From assembly GCA_016880375.1 (NCBI GenBank), contig JAEHDO010000181.1, positions 1-5,882 of the forward strand: DNA of 5,882 nt, written 5' to 3'. The position numbers were made by a program, and so were the translations under genes. This stretch comes from Betaproteobacteria bacterium. Its GTDB lineage: Bacteria; Pseudomonadota; Gammaproteobacteria; Burkholderiales; Rhodocyclaceae. The notes under the pieces are model-generated. The model was not told the origin of the DNA. It ran no database searches and saw only the letters and a list, made by a program, of their open reading frames with translations. The stretch's first letter is position 1. The number at the start of each line of letters is the position of its first letter. Below are positions 1 to 5,570 of this stretch, one piece after another.

Positions 1-448
1 CAAGTATTCCGGCACCTACGCCAACTCGATCCTCGCCAACATGGAGGCCACCGAGCACGGCTACGACGAGGCGCTGCTGCTCGACGTGGACGGCTTCGTC
101 GCCGAAGGCGCCGGCGAGAACCTCTTCATCGTCAAGGACGGCCAGATCTACGAGCCGGAAATCGCCTCCGCCCTGGTCGGCATCACCCGCGCCACCATCA
201 TCCAGCTGGCCAAGGAACTTGGCTATGAAGTCAAGGCCAAGCGCCTGACGCGCGACGATCTCTACATCGCCGACGAGGCCTTCTTCACCGGCACCGCCGC
301 CGAGGTGACGCCGATCCGCGAGGTCGACAGCCGGCAGATCGGCAGCGGCAAGCGCGGCCCGATCACGCACCAGATCCAGAACCTGTTCTTCGACGTGGTG
401 AACGGCCGTTCGCCCTTCCACAAGGGCTGGCTGACGCCGGTGCAATAA
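1..448 (+). CDS. ilvE: Branched-chain amino acid aminotransferase, C-terminal part (5' end outside window)
   Basis: This enzyme transfers the amino group between glutamate and the branched-chain 2-oxo acids, the last step of valine, leucine and isoleucine synthesis, using PLP in the cytoplasm. Only the last 148 residues are here, read from base 2. The first whole codon is a lysine in the context KYSGTY, which aligns with the PLP-binding lysine of E. coli IlvE (about K160). The fold-type IV signature EGAGENLF begins 34 residues later, GITR (PLP phosphate contact) is at about residues 60-63 of the fragment, and GTAAEVTP at 97-104. These spacings equal those of E. coli IlvE, and the C-terminus ends where that protein ends. 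The gene is therefore cut by the window edge and shows no sign of damage. It is followed after 9 bases by the zinc-finger gene, so the two are probably cotranscribed. A D-amino acid or aminodeoxychorismate relative is less likely given the close IlvE match. Confidence 0.95.
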   Translation, partial: KYSGTYANSILANMEATEHGYDEALLLDVDGFVAEGAGENLFIVKDGQIYEPEIASALVGITRATIIQLAKELGYEVKAKRLTRDDLYIADEAFFTGTAAEVTPIREVDSRQIGSGKRGPITHQIQNLFFDVVNGRSPFHKGWLTPVQ

Positions 449-452
449 GGAG
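447..452 (+). promoter_or_regulatory. Ribosome binding site of the zinc-finger gene
   Basis: AAGGAG lies 5 bases before the ATG at 458 and overlaps the ilvE stop codon (446-448). This strong Shine-Dalgarno match fixes the start of the 66-codon gene and argues that the small reading frame is translated. Confidence 0.75.
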
Positions 453-457
453 CGGAC

Positions 458-658
458 ATGAGCGAAGTGAAAGACACTGCCCGCGTCGTCGCCGTCACGG
501 CGCACGACCTGCCGCTGCATTGCCCGCGGCCGGGCGCGCCGCTGTGGGCGCGCCACCCGCGCGTCTTCCTCGATCCGCTCAAGGGCGGCGAGGCGGTCTG
601 CCCGTATTGCGGCACGCGCTACACCTTCACCGGCGAAGCCCCGAAGGGACATCATTGA
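458..658 (+). CDS. Small CHCC zinc-finger protein (zf-CHCC, NDUFS6-like)
   Basis: A 66-residue protein with the zf-CHCC pattern: C22, H33, C48 and C51, the last two in CPYCGTRY. This fold is shared with the C-terminal domain of mitochondrial complex I subunit NDUFS6, where the four residues bind zinc. Short stand-alone bacterial versions are common in proteobacteria and their role is not firmly known; a link to complex I is possible by similarity only. There is no signal peptide or membrane segment, so it is probably cytoplasmic. The ATG is preceded by AAGGAG at good spacing, and the gene sits 9 bases after ilvE and about 13 bases before waaF. I recall this ilvE/zinc-finger/waaF order from related betaproteobacteria. 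The zinc ligands are read directly; zinc binding is inferred. Confidence 0.88.
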   Translation: MSEVKDTARVVAVTAHDLPLHCPRPGAPLWARHPRVFLDPLKGGEAVCPYCGTRYTFTGEAPKGHH

Positions 659-671
659 ACGCCTCCGCGTG

Positions 672-1682
672 ATGCGGAAAGTCCTCATCGTCGCCCCCTC
701 CTGGATCGGCGATACGATCCTTGCGCAGCCGCTGTTCCGGCGGCTGCATGAAATTCACACCGGCCTGATCCTCGACGCCTTCGCGCCGGCCTGGGCGGCG
801 CCGGTGCTCGAACGCATGCGAGAAGTCCGGCGCGTCATTCCCAATCCCTTCGCCCACGGCGAGTTCAACCTGGCCGGGCGCTGGCGCACGGCGCGGGAAG
901 TGGCGCGCGAAGGCTACGATACGGCCATCGTCCTGCCGAATTCCTGGAAATCCGCCCTCCTGCCCTTCCTCGCCGGCATCCCGCAGCGCATCGGCTTCAG
1001 GGGCGAGGCGCGCCGCGGCCTACTCAACCGCATCCACGCGCTCGACGAAACGGCCCTGCCGCAGCTGGCGCAGCGCTATGCCCTGCTGGCCGAGGAGATC
1101 GGCGCCACCGCGCCGGCGCCGCTGGCCGAACCGCAGCTCGACATCGACGGCAACAGCGTGCGCGCCACCTTGGCGGCGCTCGGCCTGGCCCCTGCGCCGG
1201 CGCCGGTCGCCTTCTGCCCAGGCGCCGAATACGGCCCGGCCAAGCGCTGGCCGGCGGCGCATTTCGCCGCGCTGGCGCGCCGTCTTGCAGAGGCTGACTT
1301 TCCGGTCTGGATCGTCGGCTCGGCGAAGGACGCGCCCATCGGCGCGGAGATCGAGCAGTTGTCCGGCGGCACCGCCCGCAACCTGTGCGGCCGGACCGAT
1401 CTCGCCGAGGCCATCGCGCTTCTCTCCTGCGCGCGCCTGGTGGTGAGCAACGACTCCGGACTGATGCACGTCGCCGCCGCGCTCGATCGCCCGCTGGTGG
1501 CGCTCTACGGCTCGTCCAGCACGGCCTACACGCCGCCGCTGTCGCAGCAGGCGCGGCTCCTCAGCCTCGCTCTTCCGTGCAGTCCCTGCTTCCAGCGCGA
1601 ATGCCCGCTGGGACATTTAAAATGCCTGAACGACCTGCCCCCCGCAATGGTGCTGGAGGCGGCAAAGGAGGCTCTCTCATGA
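672..1682 (+). CDS. waaF: ADP-heptose:LPS heptosyltransferase II
   Basis: A GT9-family glycosyltransferase of 336 residues that adds the second L-glycero-D-manno-heptose to the LPS inner core on the cytoplasmic face of the inner membrane. Family features: N-terminal VAPSWIGD (residues 7-14, with D14 at the place of the proposed catalytic base), CPGAEYGPAKRWP (182-194), and the ADP-heptose-binding NDSGLMH (260-266) followed by AALDRPLVALYG. All of these match E. coli WaaF closely, which separates it from WaaC. Near the C-terminus are four cysteines (C303, C306, C311, C318) that E. coli WaaF lacks. Start: ATG at 672 gives the usual MRKVLIVAPSW; a GTG sits one codon upstream (669), and neither has a good Shine-Dalgarno sequence nearby. 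The stop overlaps the next start as ATGA. Transcription is probably from upstream of ilvE or the zinc-finger gene. Confidence 0.94.
   Translation: MRKVLIVAPSWIGDTILAQPLFRRLHEIHTGLILDAFAPAWAAPVLERMREVRRVIPNPFAHGEFNLAGRWRTAREVAREGYDTAIVLPNSWKSALLPFLAGIPQRIGFRGEARRGLLNRIHALDETALPQLAQRYALLAEEIGATAPAPLAEPQLDIDGNSVRATLAALGLAPAPAPVAFCPGAEYGPAKRWPAAHFAALARRLAEADFPVWIVGSAKDAPIGAEIEQLSGGTARNLCGRTDLAEAIALLSCARLVVSNDSGLMHVAAALDRPLVALYGSSSTAYTPPLSQQARLLSLALPCSPCFQRECPLGHLKCLNDLPPAMVLEAAKEALS
1664..1671 (+). promoter_or_regulatory. Ribosome binding site of the NTF2-like gene
   Basis: AAAGGAGG inside the 3' end of waaF, 7 bases before the ATG at 1679. It decides the start of the NTF2-like gene: the same frame stays open upstream as far as 1385, but only as a shadow of waaF. 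Confidence 0.75.
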
Positions 1683-2101
1683 CCATGCGTTTCTTCGCCA
1701 CGCCAGAGGATGCCGAAACGGCCTTCTACGATGCGCTGGAGCGCGCCGACCTCGATGCCATGATGGCCATCTGGGCCGAGGACGAGGAAGTGATCTGCAC
1801 GCACCCGAACGGCGAGCGCATCGCCGGCTTTGCCGCCGTGCGCGAAAGCTGGCGGCAGGTTTTCTCCAGCGGCCCGCGCGCCAGCGTGCGTCAAAGCGAT
1901 CAGGTGCACCGCCAGGGCATCCTGCTCACCCTGCACAGCGTGCACGAGCACTACTCGGTTCCCGGCGAGGAGGCCCCGCGCCCGCCGGTCATCGCCAGCA
2001 ATGTCTACGTGCGCGGCGCCCAGGGCTGGCACCTGCTGGCGCGCCATGCCTCCAGCGCGCCAGCGGCGGTGGCCGCCGACATCTCCGCAACGTTGCATTG
2101 A
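1679..2101 (+). CDS. SnoaL/NTF2-like family protein (DUF4440-type)
   Basis: A 140-residue protein of the NTF2-like cone fold. Seen in the sequence: an N-terminal helix region (TPEDAETAFYDALERADLDAM, residues 8-28), then AIWAEDEEVICTHPNGERIAG (30-50), typical of the SnoaL_3/DUF4440 group, then GFAAVRESW, and a C-terminal strand pair ending near GWHLLARHAS. The fold hosts both enzymes and ligand-binding proteins, so no reaction can be assigned. The conserved polar positions D35, H42 and the histidine of ARHAS may line the pocket; this is inference. There is no signal peptide. The start overlaps the waaF stop (ATGA) behind a strong ribosome binding site, and the stop overlaps the next start (TTGA), so it is likely translated in step with both neighbours. 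Its place between LPS and hydrolase genes does not identify a substrate. Confidence 0.88.
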   Translation: MTMRFFATPEDAETAFYDALERADLDAMMAIWAEDEEVICTHPNGERIAGFAAVRESWRQVFSSGPRASVRQSDQVHRQGILLTLHSVHEHYSVPGEEAPRPPVIASNVYVRGAQGWHLLARHASSAPAAVAADISATLH

Positions 2102-3066
2102 ACGAGCAAATCACCTACCGCTCGCCTGCCTGGCTGCCCGGCGGCCATGCGCAGACGATCTGGCCGATCCTGCGCAAAAGTGCGCCGCCCGCCTATCGAC
2201 GGGAGCGCTGGGACGCGCCCGACGGCGACTTCATCGATGTCGACTGGCTGGCCACGCCCGAGGAGGCAGGCGCGCCGCTGGTGGTGCTCTTCCACGGCCT
2301 CGAAGGCAGCTCGGCCAGCCACTACGCCATCGCCCTGATGCACGCGCTGGCGCGGCGCGGCTGGGGCGGCGCCGTGCCGCACTTTCGCGGCTGTTCGGGC
2401 GAGCCGAACCGCCTGCCGCGCGCCTACCACTCGGGCGATTCCGCCGAGATCGACTGGATCCTGCAAAGGATGCGCAGCCGTTTTCCGCAACGCACGCTCT
2501 ACGCCGCCGGCGTCTCCCTCGGCGGCAACGCCCTGCTGAAATGGGCCGGCGAGCAGGAAGGCGCGGCACGCGACGTGGTGCAGGCGATTGCCGCAGTGTG
2601 CGCACCGCTCGACCTCACCGCCGCCGGACAGGCCCTGCAGCAGGGCTTCAGCCTGCTCTATGCGAAGCGCTTCCTCGTCACGCTGAAGGCGAATTCGCAG
2701 GCGAAACTGGGGCGTTTCCCCGGCCTGTTCGACGAGGGGCGCATGCGTGCGGCGGGAACGCTCTACGACTTCGACGACGCCGTCACGGCGCCCCTGCACG
2801 GTTTCCGCGACGCCGCGGACTACTGGCGCCGCGCCAGCAGCAAGCCCTGGCTGCCGGGCATCCGCCTGCCCGCGCTGGTGATCAACGCCCTCAACGATCC
2901 CTTCCTGCCGTGGCAGGCCTTGCCCGGCGCGAAGGAGGCCTCGGCTTCGGTCACGCTCGACTACCCGGCGGGCGGTGGCCATGTCGGTTTCGTCACCGAT
3001 CCCTTTCCGGGCCGCCTCGTCTGGCTGCCGCAGAGGCTTCTGACCTATTTCGGGCAAGCTGGTTGA
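2098..3066 (+). CDS. yheT: YheT-type alpha/beta hydrolase
   Basis: A 322-residue hydrolase of the YheT/ABHD1-2-3 group (UPF0017), usually called a putative esterase. The N-terminus has the group's hallmark WLPGGHAQTIWP (residues 11-22). The oxyanion region FHGLEGSS follows at 65-72. The nucleophile elbow is GVSLGGN with S140. The expected acid is D267 in NALNDPFLP and the base is H295 in GGGHVGFV, so the triad is complete. The real substrate is unknown; eukaryotic relatives act on lipid esters. No signal peptide or membrane helix is evident. The start is a TTG at 2098 overlapping the preceding stop as TTGA; no in-frame ATG lies close enough to keep the N-terminal motif, and there is no clear Shine-Dalgarno sequence, so translational coupling is likely. 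Length is near that of E. coli YheT (about 340). Confidence 0.9.
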   Translation: MNEQITYRSPAWLPGGHAQTIWPILRKSAPPAYRRERWDAPDGDFIDVDWLATPEEAGAPLVVLFHGLEGSSASHYAIALMHALARRGWGGAVPHFRGCSGEPNRLPRAYHSGDSAEIDWILQRMRSRFPQRTLYAAGVSLGGNALLKWAGEQEGAARDVVQAIAAVCAPLDLTAAGQALQQGFSLLYAKRFLVTLKANSQAKLGRFPGLFDEGRMRAAGTLYDFDDAVTAPLHGFRDAADYWRRASSKPWLPGIRLPALVINALNDPFLPWQALPGAKEASASVTLDYPAGGGHVGFVTDPFPGRLVWLPQRLLTYFGQAG

Positions 3067-3075
3067 TGGGATAAT
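3067..3075 (+). promoter_or_regulatory. Possible extended -10 promoter element before algC
   Basis: TGG followed by GATAAT (3070-3075) fits an extended -10 box (TGn plus five of six consensus bases), just after the yheT stop. No good -35 hexamer lies 16-18 bases upstream. Transcription would begin near 3082, leaving a leader of about 20 bases that holds the algC ribosome binding site. In GC-rich DNA such an AT-rich patch stands out, but a single motif is weak evidence. Confidence 0.35.
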
Positions 3076-3087
3076 GCCCGAAACATC

Positions 3088-3093
3088 GAGAGG
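3088..3093 (+). promoter_or_regulatory. Ribosome binding site deciding the algC start
   Basis: GAGAGG sits 7 bases before the ATG at 3101. The alternative in-frame ATG at 3074 lies within the possible -10 element, lacks a well-spaced site, and would add nine residues absent from typical AlgC N-termini. Confidence 0.6.
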
Positions 3094-3100
3094 TTCAGAC

Positions 3101-4477
3101 ATGCAGATACCCGCCCCCGAAATCTTCAAGGCCTACGACATCCGCGGCATCGTCGGCCAGACGCTGACGCGCGATTCCGTCTTCGCCATCGGCCGCGCCA
3201 TCGGTTCCGAGGCGCGCAGCCGCAAGGTGAAGACCGTCGTCGTCGGCCGCGACGGCCGCCTGTCCGGTCCGGAACTCTCTCGCGCCCTGATGGAGGGCAT
3301 CTGCGCCAGCGGCGTGGACGTCGCCGACATCGGCATGGTGCCGACGCCGCTCGGCTACTTCGCCGCGCATCACCTGAAGACCGGCAGCGCCGTGCTGGTC
3401 ACCGGCAGCCACAACCCGCCCGACTACAACGGCTTCAAGATCATGCTCGCCGGCGACACCCTGCACAGCACCGCCATCACCGCGCTGCGCACCCGCCTCG
3501 TCGAAGGCCGGCTTTCCATCGGCAGCGGCAGGGTCACCCAGGTGGATGTGCGCCGGGACTACCTCGACCGCATCGTCTCCGACGTGAAGCTGTCGCGCAA
3601 GATGAAGATCGTGGTGGACTGCGGCAACGGCGTCGCCGGCGCCGTGGCGCCCGAGCTGTTCCGCCGCATGGGCTGCGAGCTGGTCGAGCTGTTCTGCAAG
3701 GTGGACGGCACTTTCCCCAACCACCACCCCGACCCGTCGAAGCCGGACAACCTGAAGGACGTCATCCGCGCCCTGCAGGAGACCGATGCGGAACTCGGCA
3801 TCGCCTTCGACGGCGACGGCGACCGTCTCGGCGTGGTGACCAAGCGCGGACAGATCATCTACCCCGACCGCCAGCTGATGCTCTTCGCCGCCGACGTGCT
3901 GGCGCGAAATCCCGGCGCGCAGATCATCTACGACGTGAAATGCTCGCGCAATCTGGCCAGATCCATCCGCCACCAGGGCGGCGTGCCGCTGATGTGGAAC
4001 ACCGGCCACGCCCTCATCAAGGCCAAGCTGAAGGAGACCGGCGCCCCGCTCGCCGGCGAGATGAGCGGCCACACCTTCTTCAAGGAGCGCTGGTACGGCT
4101 TCGACGACGGCCTCTATGCCGGCGCGCGCCTGCTGGAGATCGTCTCGCGCTGGCCGGACGCCAACTGGCCGCTGGAGCACCTGCCCGACGCCGTGTCCAC
4201 GCCCGAGCTCAACCTGAAGATGCAGGAAGGCGAGCCGCACGCCCTCATCGCCAAACTGCAGAAAACGGCGAATTTCGAAGGCGCGCAGGAGATCAACACC
4301 ATCGATGGACTGCGCGTCGAGTACGCCGACGGCTTCGGCCTGATGCGCGCCTCCAACACCACGCCGGTGCTGGTGCTGCGCTTCGAGGCCGACAATGCGG
4401 CGGCGCTGGAACGCATCAAGGCCGACTTCCGCCGCGTGCTGCGCACGGCGCGGCCGGACTTGCTGCAGGCCTTCTGA
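3101..4477 (+). CDS. algC: Phosphomannomutase/phosphoglucomutase
   Basis: A 458-residue member of the alpha-D-phosphohexomutase family, closest to Pseudomonas AlgC (463 residues). It interconverts the 6- and 1-phosphates of mannose and glucose in the cytoplasm, feeding GDP-mannose and UDP-glucose synthesis for LPS, capsule and exopolysaccharide. All four active-site parts are seen: FKAYDIRG at the N-terminus (9-16), the phosphoserine loop TGSHNP with S103, the Mg2+-binding loop DGDGDR (D237, D239, D241), the sugar-recognition loop GEMSGH (E320, S322, H324), and the phosphate-binding loop RASNTTP (416-422). Spacing matches P. aeruginosa AlgC with a constant offset of five residues. GEMSGH is typical of the PMM/PGM type, which separates it from GlmM (phosphoglucosamine mutase) and from PGM-only enzymes. 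It lies 34 bases after yheT and may have its own promoter. The last gene of the plus-strand block. Confidence 0.95.
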   Translation: MQIPAPEIFKAYDIRGIVGQTLTRDSVFAIGRAIGSEARSRKVKTVVVGRDGRLSGPELSRALMEGICASGVDVADIGMVPTPLGYFAAHHLKTGSAVLVTGSHNPPDYNGFKIMLAGDTLHSTAITALRTRLVEGRLSIGSGRVTQVDVRRDYLDRIVSDVKLSRKMKIVVDCGNGVAGAVAPELFRRMGCELVELFCKVDGTFPNHHPDPSKPDNLKDVIRALQETDAELGIAFDGDGDRLGVVTKRGQIIYPDRQLMLFAADVLARNPGAQIIYDVKCSRNLARSIRHQGGVPLMWNTGHALIKAKLKETGAPLAGEMSGHTFFKERWYGFDDGLYAGARLLEIVSRWPDANWPLEHLPDAVSTPELNLKMQEGEPHALIAKLQKTANFEGAQEINTIDGLRVEYADGFGLMRASNTTPVLVLRFEADNAAALERIKADFRRVLRTARPDLLQAF

Positions 4478-4494
4478 AAATCTGATTTGCTCTG

Positions 4495-4514
4495 AGGCGG
4501 CTAACCGACCGCCT
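4495..4514. terminator. Weak inverted repeat at the convergent gene ends
   Basis: AGGCGG (4495-4500) and CCGCCT (4509-4514) form a perfect 6-base stem with an 8-base loop that includes the DUF4202 stop codon. On the plus strand no T-run follows; on the minus strand the next bases are A/T-richer and reach TTTT only about 13 bases later. It might end transcription weakly from one or both sides, but does not meet the standard for an intrinsic terminator. Confidence 0.25.
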
Positions 4515-5094
4515 TGAGGATCAGCGGCGTCAGCGTCTCCGGCAGGCTGACTTTCCCGGCGAGAACGAACTCCCGCGCCGCCTGCGACATCTTTTGCCAG
4601 GTCTTGCGGATGATCTCCATCCACTTCGCCTCGTCGTAGTCGGGATGCCGGGCGGCAAAACCCGACAGGTAGTGCTCGAGGAAGACGAGATCGGCGACGT
4701 CTTCGAGAAGTTGCGTGTCCGGGTTTACCTTGAGCGCCTTCTTGCCCACCGCCGCCTGGACGCGCTCGATCGTCGCTTCGTCGTAGCCGGTTTCCCGCAT
4801 GATCCTGCCGGCGGTCTCGGCATGGAACTTGTACAGCCCGGTGCGCCATTGCAGATAGCCCTGTCGATCCAGCGGGTAGCTCGATCGCGGCGTTTTCCAG
4901 CGCTGGATGTGCTGGGCGCGGACGGCAAGGCGCACCGCCTCGGAGGCATTGGGTGCGAAGCGCGCCAGCATGGCGCTCATGCGCTGCGCGTAGAGCAGTT
5001 CCTTCGGCCGGCCTTCATCCAGGTTGGGGTCTTCGGCATTGGCAGCGTCGAAGGCGGCGAAGGCCGCCTCGAGGCGCTTCGGATCTGAAATCAA
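4501..5094 (-). CDS. DUF4202 family protein, function unknown
   Basis: A 197-residue, mostly helical and probably cytoplasmic protein that I recognise as DUF4202. Family-like blocks: FDAANAEDPN (residues 15-24), RPKELLYAQRMSAMLARFAP (29-48), AQHIQRWKTPRSSYP (60-74), GYLQWRTGLYKFHAE (79-93), and LLEDVADLVFLEHY (129-142). The spaced H62, H91 and E131-D132 on predicted helices faintly recall HD-type metal phosphohydrolases, but no true HD dipeptide is present, so this is only a suggestion. No function is established. Start: a TTG at 5094 behind AGGAGG (5100-5105, spacing 5) overlaps the Nudix stop as TTGA. The same frame is open far upstream, but that part is a shadow of the Nudix gene. It is the last gene of the alaS-Nudix-DUF4202 block and converges on algC. 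Confidence 0.87.
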   Translation of the reverse strand: MISDPKRLEAAFAAFDAANAEDPNLDEGRPKELLYAQRMSAMLARFAPNASEAVRLAVRAQHIQRWKTPRSSYPLDRQGYLQWRTGLYKFHAETAGRIMRETGYDEATIERVQAAVGKKALKVNPDTQLLEDVADLVFLEHYLSGFAARHPDYDEAKWMEIIRKTWQKMSQAAREFVLAGKVSLPETLTPLILKAVG

Positions 5095-5570
5095 GTCTGC
5101 CTCCTCGCCAGCCAGTCGCGGATCGCGAGGCCGGTGCCGAAATCCCAGGGCCGCAGTTTCTCCGGCGGGATCAGGCGGAACTCGGCCAGTTCCTCGTTGA
5201 GCGTGATCTCGCCTTCCGCCACCACATGGTAGGCAAGGATGAGTTCGTTCTTGCGCTGGAAGGGGTAGATGCCGATCAGGCTGGCGCAGCGCGTGATGAG
5301 GCCGAGTTCTTCCTGCACCTCGCGCGCCACGCCCTCCTCCGGCGTCTCGTCGCGTTCCATGAAGCCGGTGACGAGGCCGAACATCTTTTCCGGCCAGGCG
5401 TGGTTGCGCGCCAGCACCACCAGCCCGTCGCGCTCGACCAGTCCGGCCAGCACCGGCAGCGGGTTGTCCCAGAAGACGTAGCCGCAGGCTTCGTCGGGAC
5501 AGGACCGGCGCACGCGCCCGGCGATGCCGCGCTCGGCAAGCGGTGAGGCGCAGCGCGGGCAATAGCGCAT
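5091..5570 (-). CDS. Nudix hydrolase with N-terminal zinc ribbon
   Basis: A 159-residue protein with two parts. Residues 4-29 hold four cysteines (C4, C7, C24, C29; CPRC and CPDEAC) that look like a zinc ribbon of the kind seen in NudC-like Nudix proteins. Residues 69-91 are a perfect Nudix box, GX5EX7REVXEEXGL, with the metal-binding REVQEE glutamates. It is expected to cleave a nucleoside diphosphate linked to another group; the substrate cannot be read. It is much shorter than NudC (NADH/NAD-cap pyrophosphatase, about 257 residues) and lacks that enzyme's N-terminal domain, so I do not call it nudC. The ATG at 5570 shares one base with the alaS stop (TGATG), and its own stop overlaps the DUF4202 start. 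No strong ribosome binding site is seen, which fits translational coupling to alaS. Confidence 0.92.
   Translation of the reverse strand: MRYCPRCASPLAERGIAGRVRRSCPDEACGYVFWDNPLPVLAGLVERDGLVVLARNHAWPEKMFGLVTGFMERDETPEEGVAREVQEELGLITRCASLIGIYPFQRKNELILAYHVVAEGEITLNEELAEFRLIPPEKLRPWDFGTGLAIRDWLARRQT
5100..5105 (-). promoter_or_regulatory. Ribosome binding site of the DUF4202 gene
   Basis: On the minus strand AGGAGG lies 5 bases before the TTG at 5094, inside the end of the Nudix gene. This strong site supports a TTG start at the overlap rather than a longer protein or a later ATG, the first of which (M39) would cut into conserved sequence. Confidence 0.7.

Noticed and set aside
1..448. ilvE as a truncated or broken gene beginning at the ATG at 41
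   Set aside because: The frame is open to the window edge and the residues before that ATG include the PLP lysine motif; the gene is simply cut by the window.
1830..3074. A 414-codon plus-strand frame overlapping the NTF2-like and yheT genes
   Set aside because: Alternate-frame shadow, dominated by R, A and P; both overlapped genes have family motifs in other frames.
3074..3100. algC starting at the ATG at 3074
   Set aside because: The added nine residues are not typical of the family, no well-spaced ribosome binding site precedes it, and the ATG at 3101 has GAGAGG 7 bases upstream.
2005..3129. A 374-codon open frame on the minus strand opposite yheT
   Set aside because: Antisense to a hydrolase with a complete catalytic triad; low-complexity arginine, alanine and glycine-rich translation, no recognisable domain.
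3095..4849. A 584-codon open frame on the minus strand across algC and into DUF4202
   Set aside because: It lies antisense to algC, whose product has every active-site loop. The translation is rich in A, G, R, D, H and V without family motifs, as expected from a codon-position shadow in GC-rich DNA.
4501..5562. A 353-residue longer DUF4202 protein or fusion covering the Nudix region
   Set aside because: The extra N-terminal part is an arginine-rich shadow of the Nudix frame. A strong ribosome binding site and a TTG start at 5094 explain the family-length protein.
5091..5570. Nudix protein as NudC (NAD-cap/NADH pyrophosphatase)
   Set aside because: It has a zinc ribbon and Nudix box but is about 100 residues shorter than NudC and lacks its N-terminal domain; the general Nudix name is safer.
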